43,946 nucleotides of DNA, taken from assembly GCA_020350425.1 (NCBI GenBank), contig CP070716.1, positions 1,463,679 to 1,507,624 of the forward strand, given 5' to 3'. The notes under the pieces are model-generated. The model was not told the DNA's origin. It did not search any database and worked only from the letters and a program-made list of their open reading frames with translations. The position numbers and the translations under genes were made by a program. The DNA is from Gemmatimonadota bacterium (GTDB taxonomy: Bacteria > Gemmatimonadota > Gemmatimonadetes > Gemmatimonadales > GWC2-71-9). This document shows, one piece after another, positions 7,901 through 15,434 of the stretch (the stretch's first letter is position 1; the number at the start of each line of letters is the position of its first letter).

Positions 7901-8326
7901 ATGCATATACGGATCAGTGCGATTCTGATGATGGCGACGCTGGCCTTCGCGTGCGGCGGCGGCGAGGGTGCGCCGTCCGAGGAGGCAGCGGCGGAGAGCA
8001 TGCCCGCGATGGAAGCTGCGCCGATTCAGGCCCCCACGGGCGAAATCGATGCGGCCCTGGTGAGCGCGGGTGAGACCGCCTTCCAACAGAAGGGCTGTGT
8101 GGGTTGCCACACGGTGGGCGGCGGCAGGCTCACCGGCCCCGACCTGCAGGGTGTGACCGATCGCCGCAGCTACGAGTGGTTCATGGCCATAGTGCTCAAG
8201 CCCGACTCCATGCTGCAGAACGACGCGACTGCCAAGCAGCTCCTCGCCGAGTACATGACCCCGATGGTGTATATGGGGACGACGGAGCAGGAGGCGCGGG
8301 CGATCTACGAGTACCTGCGTCAGTAG
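7901..8326 (+). CDS. Cytochrome c, probable lipoprotein, upstream of nos genes
   Basis: Protein of 141 residues. The N-terminal hydrophobic segment ends in LAFACGGG, a plausible although imperfect lipobox, so the protein may be tethered to a membrane by Cys18. A linker rich in Glu, Ala and Pro (about 22-50) precedes a class I cytochrome domain with the haem site CVGCH and a Met-rich distal region (MTPMVYMG). Small c-type cytochromes of this type commonly sit beside clade II nosZ and are thought to donate electrons to it. The chosen ATG at 7901 places the signal sequence correctly. The gene ends just before a long hairpin shared with the convergent regulator gene. Confidence 0.85.
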   Translation: MHIRISAILMMATLAFACGGGEGAPSEEAAAESMPAMEAAPIQAPTGEIDAALVSAGETAFQQKGCVGCHTVGGGRLTGPDLQGVTDRRSYEWFMAIVLKPDSMLQNDATAKQLLAEYMTPMVYMGTTEQEARAIYEYLRQ

Positions 8327-8342
8327 GGCAAGCGCCTGATAA

Positions 8343-8370
8343 ACGCGGCGGGCCCCTGGGCCCGCCGCGT
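8343..8370. terminator. Bidirectional hairpin between cytochrome c and Rrf2 genes
   Basis: Perfect 13-base arms (8343-8355 and 8358-8370) around CT. Read on the minus strand the hairpin is followed by TTTATC, so it suits the Rrf2 gene best; on the plus strand there is no T-run. Confidence 0.7.
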
Positions 8371-8386
8371 CAGCAGCATCACACGG

Positions 8387-8830
8387 TCACCAGCGGCAGT
8401 CGGCCTGGGATCGGCCTTCGCGCCGGTCGTCGCTGAGCACGTCCCCGACCGTCGTCTCCTCGAAGAACCTCGAGATCGCTTCGGACGCGTTCTGCCAGCG
8501 GCGGTGCACCGGACAGGGGTCGCTACTGTCGCACTCCGGCCGTCCCATCAGGCAACGGCGCTCGGCCCCCACCCCGATGGTGTCGAACGACGACACGACC
8601 CGTAGCAACGTGAGCTCCTCCGGGGGCGTGGCCAGCCTGAATCCACCGTTCTTGCCCCTGGCAGACTCGAGGATCCCGGCCCGCACCAGGTCATGCAGGA
8701 TCTTCCCCAGGTAGTTTCGGGGCACACCGATCGACTCAGCCAGATCGCTCGCACGCACCGACTGGTCATCGGGCTGGCGCGCCAGCCAGACCACGGCCCG
8801 GAGCGCGTACTCAGCGGTCCCGGAGAGCAC
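8387..8830 (-). CDS. Rrf2-family transcriptional regulator with Fe-S cysteines (NsrR/IscR-like)
   Basis: Regulator of 147 residues. The winged-helix domain starts SGTAEYALRAVVWLA and includes the recognition segment IGVPRNYLGKIL and wing GKNGGFRLA, all typical of Rrf2 proteins. Cys93, Cys100 and Cys106 (C-x6-C-x5-C) match the cluster-binding spacing of NsrR, IscR and RirA closely, so it probably senses NO, O2 or iron through an Fe-S cluster. I chose GTG 8828-8830 because GGGAGG lies five bases upstream and the family N-terminus begins there; a longer start would add a Pro-rich stub. It is divergent from nosZ and is the obvious candidate to control it. Which signal it senses cannot be decided from sequence. 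Confidence 0.87.
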   Translation of the reverse strand: MLSGTAEYALRAVVWLARQPDDQSVRASDLAESIGVPRNYLGKILHDLVRAGILESARGKNGGFRLATPPEELTLLRVVSSFDTIGVGAERRCLMGRPECDSSDPCPVHRRWQNASEAISRFFEETTVGDVLSDDRREGRSQADCRW

Positions 8831-9032
8831 GGATGCCTCCCTGGGGCTGGGGGGTTGCGGACACACGGGCTCGGCGTAAATTCACGATAACTTCATGTTA
8901 ATATCTTATTATACCCGAGGCAAGCAGCGAGCACCCCGGCGCCTGACGCGCGGGCCGACAGAACCGCCGGCCGTGGCGAATTGCCGTAACTCACTTTACT
9001 AGAGCAACTTAGCAACATCGAGGAGAAGCGAC
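8831..9032. promoter_or_regulatory. Divergent control region of rrf2 and nosZ
   Basis: The part at 8877-8914 is strikingly AT-rich against a GC-rich background and holds a minus-strand TATAAT (8913-8908) pointing at the regulator gene. The nosZ side has a good ribosome site (AGGAGAAG, 9021-9028). No clear -35 could be assigned to either promoter. Confidence 0.55.
8886..8905. promoter_or_regulatory. Candidate operator for the Rrf2 regulator
   Basis: Twenty-base interrupted palindrome GATA-N4-CATG-N4-TATC, partly symmetrical (12 of 20 positions), just downstream of the regulator's putative -10. A dimeric repressor bound here could control both directions. The assignment rests on symmetry and position only. 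Confidence 0.4.
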
Positions 9033-10994
9033 ATGCGATCCAAACGTTACCTCTGGCCGTTCGCGCTCGCCACCGCCGCGGTGGCGGTCGCCGTGGCAGG
9101 ACTCGGATCCTGCGCCGGACCGGGTGGTTCGGCCGACATCGGCTCGGTGGCGCGCGAGCGCGGCCTCACCGACGCCGACGTGCTGGCGGCGGTGAAAACC
9201 TACCAGCCCACCGGCCGGTTCGACGAGTACATCATGTTCTCCTCGGGCGGCCACTCGGGACAAGTCCTCGTGATCGGGATTCCTTCCATGCGGCTCCTCA
9301 AGGTGATCGCCGCGTTCACGCCCGAACCGTGGCAGGGCTTCGGGTACGGCGCCGAGGAGCACAAGGAGCTGCTGGCAAGCGCCCGCATGGCGGGGCACGA
9401 CCTGGCGTGGGGCGACACCCATCACCCGGCCCTGTCCGAAACCGACGGCGACTACGACGGCGGCTTCCTGTTCATCAACGACAAGGCGAACCCACGCATC
9501 GGCGTGATCGATCTGCGCGACTTCGAGACGAAGCAGATCGTGACGAACCCCAACATGGGCACCAACCATGGTGGGGCCTTCGTCACCCCGAACACCGAAT
9601 ACGTGATCGAGGCGGCACAGTACTCGATTCCCCTGTGGACGGACTACGCCGACACCGATCGCTACGAGCAGGATTACCGCGGCCTGGTGACGCTGTGGAA
9701 GTTCGACCGCGCCAGCGGCCGCCTCGACGAGTCCGCCAGCTTCTCGATGGAGCTGCCGCCGTACTGGCATGACCTGTCGGACGCCGGCAAGGGCCCCTCG
9801 GCCGGATGGGCGTTCCTGAATTCGTTCAATGCCGAGATGGCCACCGGTGGCGTGGAGGATGGCAACCCGCCGTTCGAGAGCGGGGCCTCCGCCAACGACA
9901 TGGATTACATGCACATCATCAACTGGGAGCGGGCTGCGGAGATCGCGGCGCAGCGCGGCAAGACCCGCACCCGCAACGGCCAGCGCATCATCCCGATGAG
10001 CGTGGCGGTGGAGGAGGGCATCCTGTTCCTGGTGCCCGAGCCGAAGAGCCCGCATGGTGCCGACGTCACGCCCGATGGCCGGTTCATCGTGGTGTCGGGG
10101 AAGCTGGACCCTCACGTGACGATCTACTCGTGGGAGAAGATCCAGCAGGCCATCAACAACCGCGATTTCGCCGAGACCGACCCCTACGGCATTCCGATTC
10201 TCGACTTCGCCTCGGTCATCGACGGCCAGCTCGAAGTGGGGCTGGGACCGCTCCACACGCAATTTGACAACGCGGGGTGCGCGTACACGTCGATCTTCCT
10301 CGAAACCAAGGTGACGAAGTGGTGTCTCGAGCCGCTCGCCGTGGCCGACGATATCGGCGTCCACTACAACGTGGGTCACCTGGCAACCGCGGAGGGAGAC
10401 ACCAAGTCGCCCGATGGCAAGTACCTGGTGGCAATGAACAAGTGGTCGCTCGACCGGTTCAACCCGGTGGGGCCGCTTCTCCCGCAGAACTTCCAGCTCA
10501 TCGACATCTCGGGCGACGAGATGCAGCTGCTGTACGACATGCCGATCGGCGTTGGAGAGCCGCACTACGCCCAGATCATCAAGGCCGACAAGCTGGAACC
10601 GTTCAAGGTGTATCCGCAAGTGGGGTACGCGCCTCACACCATGGCAGCCTCGCCCAACGCGGTGCTGGGCGGCCAAGAGAGCGTCCAGCGGCGCGGCAAC
10701 CAGGTCACCGTCAACATGACTGCCATTCGCAGCCACTTCACTCCCGAGTACATCCGGGTGCGAGAGGGTGACCGGGTGCGCATCAACATCACCAGCATCG
10801 AGCAGGCGCACGATGCCACCCACGGCTTCGGTATTGCGAAGTACAACATCAATTTGAGCCTGGAACCGGGTGAGTCACAGACGGTGGAGTTTGTCGCGGA
10901 CACGCCGGGCGTCTTCCCGTTCTACTGCACTGAGTTCTGCTCAGCGCTCCACCTCGAGATGATGGGCTACCTCTTGGTCGAGCCTCGGTCGTAG
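9033..10994 (+). CDS. nosZ: Nitrous oxide reductase, clade II (Sec-exported)
   Basis: Periplasmic copper enzyme of 653 residues reducing N2O to N2. The N-terminus has a plain hydrophobic signal and no twin arginine, the mark of clade II enzymes; LGSC at 24-27 is also a possible lipobox, which would anchor the enzyme. The beta-propeller domain shows the His-rich CuZ signatures (GDTHHP, and TNHGGAF), and the C-terminal cupredoxin domain has the complete CuA set: AHDATHGFGI and Cys632, Cys636, His640 and Met643 in FYCTEFCSALHLEMMGY. Length is normal. It leads a five-gene nos operon and is preceded by cytochrome genes that could supply electrons. No nosL or nosR is visible in this window. Confidence 0.97.
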   Translation: MRSKRYLWPFALATAAVAVAVAGLGSCAGPGGSADIGSVARERGLTDADVLAAVKTYQPTGRFDEYIMFSSGGHSGQVLVIGIPSMRLLKVIAAFTPEPWQGFGYGAEEHKELLASARMAGHDLAWGDTHHPALSETDGDYDGGFLFINDKANPRIGVIDLRDFETKQIVTNPNMGTNHGGAFVTPNTEYVIEAAQYSIPLWTDYADTDRYEQDYRGLVTLWKFDRASGRLDESASFSMELPPYWHDLSDAGKGPSAGWAFLNSFNAEMATGGVEDGNPPFESGASANDMDYMHIINWERAAEIAAQRGKTRTRNGQRIIPMSVAVEEGILFLVPEPKSPHGADVTPDGRFIVVSGKLDPHVTIYSWEKIQQAINNRDFAETDPYGIPILDFASVIDGQLEVGLGPLHTQFDNAGCAYTSIFLETKVTKWCLEPLAVADDIGVHYNVGHLATAEGDTKSPDGKYLVAMNKWSLDRFNPVGPLLPQNFQLIDISGDEMQLLYDMPIGVGEPHYAQIIKADKLEPFKVYPQVGYAPHTMAASPNAVLGGQESVQRRGNQVTVNMTAIRSHFTPEYIRVREGDRVRINITSIEQAHDATHGFGIAKYNINLSLEPGESQTVEFVADTPGVFPFYCTEFCSALHLEMMGYLLVEPRS

Positions 10995-11008
10995 GTCACC
11001 TCCCTTTC

Positions 11009-11049
11009 GGCGCTCCTCTTCGCTCGCCTCCCGGGCGGAGAGGGGCGCC
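11009..11049. other. Large hairpin between nosZ and nosB
   Basis: Eleven-pair outer stem (11009-11019 with 11039-11049, one G-T pair) with an inner CGCC/GGCG stem (11025-11028, 11034-11037). No T-run follows. It may protect the 3' end of nosZ mRNA so that nosZ is made in excess over the accessory genes. Confidence 0.5.
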
Positions 11050-11068
11050 CCGAGGCAAGCGGAGAGTC

Positions 11069-11674
11069 ATGGATCAGATCACATCCTTCTTTCAGGGCAG
11101 TCTTTCGCAGCGCAGCCGCGTGCTGATGGTCGTCGCCACGCTGATCCTGTTGCCGTGCATCTTCTTGCCCACGTGGACCATCACGCTGCACGCGCCGCAG
11201 TACCCGGACGGCCTCCAGATGCAGATCTACCCACACACGGTGGGGGGGGACGTTCACGAGGTGAACATCCTGAACCACTACATCGGGATGGAGGAGATCG
11301 AAGCGGATGAGTTTCCCGAGTTCCGCTTCATTCCGTTCTTCATCCTGCGGTTCTTCCTGTTCGCGCTCCTCACCGCACTCGTCGGGTGGGTGGCCATCGC
11401 GGCCATCGGATGGATCGACTTCGTGGTGTTCGGCGCGGTGATGCTCTACACGCTGAGACACTGGCTGTGGGAGTACGGCAACAACCTCGCTCCCGACGCA
11501 CCGCTTTCCATCGCTCCGTTCACGCCGAGCTTCATTGGCGGCACCCAGGTCGGGCAGTTCACGGTGTCGAGTTGGCCGGCGGCCGGTGCCGTGTTGATGG
11601 CGATCGCGGGGGCCATTGGGCCCCTCATCGTGCTGTACGAATGGCATCGCCGACGGAGCGGTCAGTCGAAGTGA
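11069..11674 (+). CDS. nosB: NosB-like membrane protein of the clade II nos cluster
   Basis: Membrane protein of 201 residues with four or so hydrophobic segments (about 20-37, 88-108, 111-130, 172-192) and a periplasmic region after TM1 holding His-rich stretches (IYPHTVGGDVHEVNILNHYI). A gene of this size and topology between nosZ and nosD is characteristic of clade II nos clusters, where it is called nosB; its biochemical role is not established, and suggestions include a part in electron supply or copper-site maturation. The ATG at 11069 has GGAGAG six to eight bases upstream. Its stop overlaps the nosD start (GTGA). The name is assigned from position and topology. Confidence 0.72.
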   Translation: MDQITSFFQGSLSQRSRVLMVVATLILLPCIFLPTWTITLHAPQYPDGLQMQIYPHTVGGDVHEVNILNHYIGMEEIEADEFPEFRFIPFFILRFFLFALLTALVGWVAIAAIGWIDFVVFGAVMLYTLRHWLWEYGNNLAPDAPLSIAPFTPSFIGGTQVGQFTVSSWPAAGAVLMAIAGAIGPLIVLYEWHRRRSGQSK

Positions 11675-13017
11675 AACGCCTGGGCGTGCTGTTGCTCTCC
11701 GTCCAGGCTGCTCAACTCACGGTGGGCCCTGGAGGGACGTACGCCTCGATTCAGGCGGCCCTCGACGCGGCGCGCCCCGGAGACACCGTGCGCGTGGCGG
11801 CTGGTGTGTATCACGAGCACCCTGTGATCGACCGCCCCGTCGTGCTCCTCGGAGCCCCGGGCGCCGTCATCGACGGTGACGGCCGCGGCGTCGTACTCAC
11901 GGTGAATGCCGCCGCCACGACCGTGCGGGGCTTCATTATTCGCGGCAGCGGCGCCAACCAGTCGCGCGAGCACGCCGGCATCCTGGTGACCGACGCCGAC
12001 GGTGTCATCATCGCGGACAACCGGCTCGAGGACGTCCTCTTCGGCATCTATCTGAAGGAGAGCGACCACGCCGTCGTCGAAGCCAACGAGATCGTGGGCA
12101 AGAACCTGGCCATGCCGCTACGGGGCGACGGCATCCGATTGTGGTACAGCCACGAGGGTCGCCTCAACGACAACCGTGTCATTCGCAGCCGGGACGTGGT
12201 GATCTGGTTCTGCAACGGCACCGAGGTGCGCGACAATCTCGTGCGCGACAGCCGCTACGGCCTACACTACATGTACAGCGACCACAACCGGTTTGAGGGA
12301 AACCGCTTCATCGCGAACCACGTGGGCGCTTTCATCATGTATTCGAGCGACATCACGTTCCGGGACAATCTCTTCGCCGACGCGCGGGGCACGACCGGCC
12401 GCGGCCTCGGGTTCAAGGACGCCGACGGTATCACGGCGATCGGCAATGTGTTGGTGAAGAATGCCGTCGGGATCTCCATCGACAACTCCCCTACCAGCGT
12501 CGACGTGGTGAACGAGTTCCGAGACAATGTGATCGCCTACAACGACGTCGGTGTATGGATGCTCCCGTCGGTGCACGACAACCACTTCGTCGGAAACCAG
12601 TTCATCGACAACGTCCAGCCGGTAGGCATTTCGGGCGGCGGGACCGCGCTGGCCAACGTGTGGCGCGACAACTACTGGAGCGAGTACGCCGGATTCGACG
12701 AGCGCCGCGACGGTCACGGAGATACGCCCTTCGTGTTCGAGCGGCTGTCCGACGATCTGCTCGCCAAACATGAGCCCCTCCTCCTGTTCAACCTGAGCTT
12801 GGCAGCCAGCACGCTGAACACCCTGAGTCGCGTCTTCCCACTGCTCCAGCCCCAGCCCATCGTGGTGGATTCGCTGCCCCGCATTGTCCCAACGCTCTCC
12901 ACGGAGGTCGGAGCGCGGCACGGGTCGCCCCTGGCCGCGGCCGGCTTCCTCGCCGCGGCACTCGTCGCAGCCGCCTCCGTGCCGCGGCTGCGTCGGCTCG
13001 GGAGGGGCAAGTCGTGA
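11671..13017 (+). CDS. nosD: NosD, periplasmic beta-helix maturation protein
   Basis: Protein of 448 residues: signal peptide (VKRLGVLLLSVQAAQ), then a right-handed beta-helix of about 20-residue coils typical of NosD/CASH domains (repeated D-N-x-h-x-x-N units such as ADNRLEDVLFGIYL, DNLVRDSRYGLHYMYS, HYMYSDHNRFEGNRF). NosD works with NosF and NosY to assemble the CuZ sulfide-copper centre of NosZ. A C-terminal hydrophobic helix (about 417-433) followed by basic residues could anchor it in the inner membrane. It starts at GTG 11671, overlapping nosB by four bases, and its stop overlaps nosF likewise (GTGA). Confidence 0.92.
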   Translation: MKRLGVLLLSVQAAQLTVGPGGTYASIQAALDAARPGDTVRVAAGVYHEHPVIDRPVVLLGAPGAVIDGDGRGVVLTVNAAATTVRGFIIRGSGANQSREHAGILVTDADGVIIADNRLEDVLFGIYLKESDHAVVEANEIVGKNLAMPLRGDGIRLWYSHEGRLNDNRVIRSRDVVIWFCNGTEVRDNLVRDSRYGLHYMYSDHNRFEGNRFIANHVGAFIMYSSDITFRDNLFADARGTTGRGLGFKDADGITAIGNVLVKNAVGISIDNSPTSVDVVNEFRDNVIAYNDVGVWMLPSVHDNHFVGNQFIDNVQPVGISGGGTALANVWRDNYWSEYAGFDERRDGHGDTPFVFERLSDDLLAKHEPLLLFNLSLAASTLNTLSRVFPLLQPQPIVVDSLPRIVPTLSTEVGARHGSPLAAAGFLAAALVAAASVPRLRRLGRGKS

Positions 13018-13922
13018 TTCGGGTCGGCGGGCTCACCAAGCGATTCGGGATGCACCTGATCCTCGACCGGCTCGACCTCTCTGTGACAAAGGGCGAGCGG
13101 GTGGCGCTCTTGGGCCTCAACGGCGCCGGCAAGACGACCCTGATGCGCTGCTTGTTGGGCCTCATCCCGTTCGACGGCAGCCTGAGCATCGCCGGCCAGG
13201 ATGTCCGGGCCAACGGCCGCGAGGCGCGAGCTCGCCTCGGGTACGTGCCGCAGCGCGCGCCGCACTTCGACGGCAGCTTCGCCGAAATGATCGAGTTCTT
13301 CACACGGTTGCGCGGCGTCGAGCCGGCCGCCGTGGAATCCCGCCTCGAGAGCCTGGGGCTGGCACCCGCGGAGCACGGCGAGAAGCCGGTGCGGGCGCTC
13401 TCGGGCGGCATGCTGCAGAAGGTGCTGCTGGCGCTGGCGCTGGGCGCCGATGTGCCGCTGCTCCTGCTCGACGAGCCCACCGCCAACCTCGACCCCCGCG
13501 CGCGGCGCGAATTCTTGCGCGCCCTGCAGAGCGTGGACCACGACACTACCATTCTGCTCGCCTCACATCGCTTTGCCGACGTGCAGGCGGTGGCTGACCG
13601 GCTCTTGGTGTTGCACGGCGGGCGCATCGCGTTCGACGGCAGCGTGGCCACGCTGCGGGATCGCGTGGGCGACGCGGTAACGCTGTGGGTGAAGGTGCCC
13701 ACCGACGTGCGGGAGCGGGCACGACAGCATCTCGAGTCGCTGGCACTGCCCGCGGTTCTCTCGAACGGCTCGGCCATCGGCGTACGGGTGGACCACGCGG
13801 CGCGCGCCGACGTGCTGGTCGAGCTGCGGCAGCGAGCCATCCCCGTCGAGGACTTCTGGACCGAAGTCCCGTCGCTGCAGGACCTGCTGGAGAACGTGCT
13901 GGGGCTGGGAGAGCGGTCGTGA
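13014..13922 (+). CDS. nosF: NosF, ABC transporter ATPase for NosZ maturation
   Basis: ATPase of 302 residues. Walker A is GLNGAGKTT, the Q-loop is in GYVPQ, the signature is LSGGM, Walker B is LLLLDEPTANLDP and the H-switch is LASHR. The order is canonical, and the extra C-terminal 90 residues are usual for NosF. It energises the NosFY transporter which, with NosD, supplies sulfur for the CuZ site. It starts with GTG inside the GTGA overlap with nosD, with GGAGGGG at 13001-13007 as ribosome site, and ends in a TGATG overlap with nosY. Confidence 0.94.
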   Translation: MIRVGGLTKRFGMHLILDRLDLSVTKGERVALLGLNGAGKTTLMRCLLGLIPFDGSLSIAGQDVRANGREARARLGYVPQRAPHFDGSFAEMIEFFTRLRGVEPAAVESRLESLGLAPAEHGEKPVRALSGGMLQKVLLALALGADVPLLLLDEPTANLDPRARREFLRALQSVDHDTTILLASHRFADVQAVADRLLVLHGGRIAFDGSVATLRDRVGDAVTLWVKVPTDVRERARQHLESLALPAVLSNGSAIGVRVDHAARADVLVELRQRAIPVEDFWTEVPSLQDLLENVLGLGERS

Positions 13923-14737
13923 TGAGCCGAACCATGCTGTTCGTGCAGCGGGAGCTGGCTGGCTCTCTGCGGGCTCGCTGGTTCCTCGCCTATTCCGCCG
14001 TCTTCCTGGCGGGCGGACTGCTTCTCGCCACCTTCGGGATGGGCGACATCACGGTGTACGGCTTTCGCGGCTTCGCCAAGGCCTTCACGGGGCTGGTGCA
14101 CCTGGCGCTGCTGTTCGTGCCGCTGATGGCCCTGTTCCCGGCTGCGGCCGCCATCGCGGAGGATCGAGAGAGCGGCGCGCTGGAGTATGTGCTGGCCCAG
14201 CCCGTGACGTTCGGGGAGGTCTACGCCGGGAAGCTGGGCGGCGTGAGCCTCGCCGTATTGCTCTCTATGACGTTGGGCTTCGGGGCCGCCGGCGCCGTCG
14301 CCGTGCTGCGTGGGGTGCCACCTGGCCTCGTCGCCATCCTCTACGCATTCGTGGTGCTGCTGGCCCTCGTATTCGTGGCGCTGGGGCTCTGCTTCTCCAC
14401 CATTGCCGGCTCCAGAGCACGCGCTGTGACCTTCGGTATTCTGGTGTGGCTCGTACTGGTGGCGCTCGGCACGCTCGGCGTCATGGTCGCGTTCGTGCGC
14501 TGGGGACTGCCGGAGCAACTCCTCGTGACCTGGAGCTTCCTCAATCCGGTGGAGGCCTTTCGCATGGGCGTAGTGAGTGCGCTCGACGCGGACCTGTCAC
14601 TCTTGGGACCGGTCGGTGCCAGGGTCGCGGCGCGCTTCGGCGCAGCGGGCACGGCGACGTTGTCCGGCCTCTCTCTGGCCGCGTGGGTCGCGTTGCCGGG
14701 TCTCATCGGCTGGAGGCTGTTTCGCGCACACGGGTAA
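13922..14737 (+). CDS. nosY: NosY, ABC-2 type permease for NosZ maturation
   Basis: Integral membrane protein of 271 residues with six hydrophobic segments and the ABC-2 permease features: an amphipathic start (MLFVQRELAGSLRARWFL), the loop FPAAAAIAEDRESGALEYVLAQPV between TM2 and TM3, and a final helix ending WRLFRAHG. It is the membrane partner of NosF. The ATG at 13922 overlaps the nosF stop by one base; a GTG three bases earlier is also possible. The last nos-specific gene here; no nosL copper chaperone follows. Confidence 0.9.
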   Translation: MSRTMLFVQRELAGSLRARWFLAYSAVFLAGGLLLATFGMGDITVYGFRGFAKAFTGLVHLALLFVPLMALFPAAAAIAEDRESGALEYVLAQPVTFGEVYAGKLGGVSLAVLLSMTLGFGAAGAVAVLRGVPPGLVAILYAFVVLLALVFVALGLCFSTIAGSRARAVTFGILVWLVLVALGTLGVMVAFVRWGLPEQLLVTWSFLNPVEAFRMGVVSALDADLSLLGPVGARVAARFGAAGTATLSGLSLAAWVALPGLIGWRLFRAHG

Positions 14738-14747
14738 CGGAGGGATC

Positions 14748-15302
14748 ATGAAGGCAACAACGATCTTGATGGACGAGCATCGAGTGATCGAGCGGGTCCT
14801 GGGAGCCGTCGAGGTCGCGGCGCACCGCCTGGAAGCAGGCGCTTCCATGCGGCCGGGCTTCTTCATCGACGCAGCGGAGTTCATCCAGGGCTTCGCCGAC
14901 GGTTGCCACCACCGGAAGGAAGAAGGCGTGCTCTTCAAGGTCATGGTCGAGCACGGGGTCCCCACCGAAGGCGGGCCCATCGGGGTCATGCTGATGGAGC
15001 ACGAACAAGGACGCGCCTACACGCGGGCGATGCGCGAGGCGGCCCAGCGCCTGGAGGGAGGAGACGAGGCGGCTCGCGCAGCGGTGGCGCAAAGCGCTCT
15101 GGGCTATGCAGCGCTCCTGCGGCAGCACATCGCGAAGGAGGACAACGTTCTCTTCCCGCTCGCGGAGCAGGTCATTCCCACCGCGCAGCAGGCGGGACTC
15201 CTCGAGGCCTACGAGCAGGTGGAGCACGAGGAAACGGGCGAGGGCGTGCACGAGAGGTACCTGGGCCTGGCGCAGCGGCTCGAAGCGGAAGCGCGCGGGT
15301 AG
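14748..15302 (+). CDS. Hemerythrin-domain protein
   Basis: Soluble helical protein of 184 residues with the full diiron ligand pattern: His11 (MDEHR), His54/55 with Glu58/59 (CHHRKEE), His85 (MEHEQGR), and His127 with Asp132 (RQHIAKEDNVLFP). Such cytoplasmic hemerythrin-like proteins bind O2 or NO or help repair Fe-S and di-iron sites under nitrosative stress. It lies ten bases after nosY with a clean GGAGGG site, so it is probably the last gene of the nos operon, which supports a link to NO or O2 sensing during denitrification. The exact role is inference. Confidence 0.88.
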   Translation: MKATTILMDEHRVIERVLGAVEVAAHRLEAGASMRPGFFIDAAEFIQGFADGCHHRKEEGVLFKVMVEHGVPTEGGPIGVMLMEHEQGRAYTRAMREAAQRLEGGDEAARAAVAQSALGYAALLRQHIAKEDNVLFPLAEQVIPTAQQAGLLEAYEQVEHEETGEGVHERYLGLAQRLEAEARG

Positions 15303-15423
15303 TCACGGCACGAAGGCGCCGACGGAACCGGAGCTCGGGAGCGACAGGGCGAGCGATTCTGGCCTCGACCGTGAGCCACTGACGCCACGGGCGGCCGCTG
15401 TGGCCGGCGTCGCGCCGTCACCC

Positions 15424-15431
15424 TAGGTTTG
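15424..15431 (+). promoter_or_regulatory. TAnnTTTG promoter element before the glycosyltransferase
   Basis: Exact TAGGTTTG, matching the -7 consensus of Bacteroidetes-type sigma-A promoters, ending three bases before the chosen GTG start. There is no Shine-Dalgarno sequence, so a leaderless transcript is likely. Confidence 0.4.
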
Positions 15432-15434
15432 GGC

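Noticed and set aside
9009-10823. Long minus-strand open frame of 604 codons
   Set aside because: Antisense to nosZ, with no recognisable motif.
12788-14518. Long minus-strand open frame of 576 codons
   Set aside because: Antisense to nosD, nosF and nosY; low-complexity Ser/Arg composition.
15381-15411. GACGCC/GGCGTC hairpin after the hemerythrin gene
   Set aside because: Six-base stem with no T-run in very GC-rich sequence; too weak to call a terminator.
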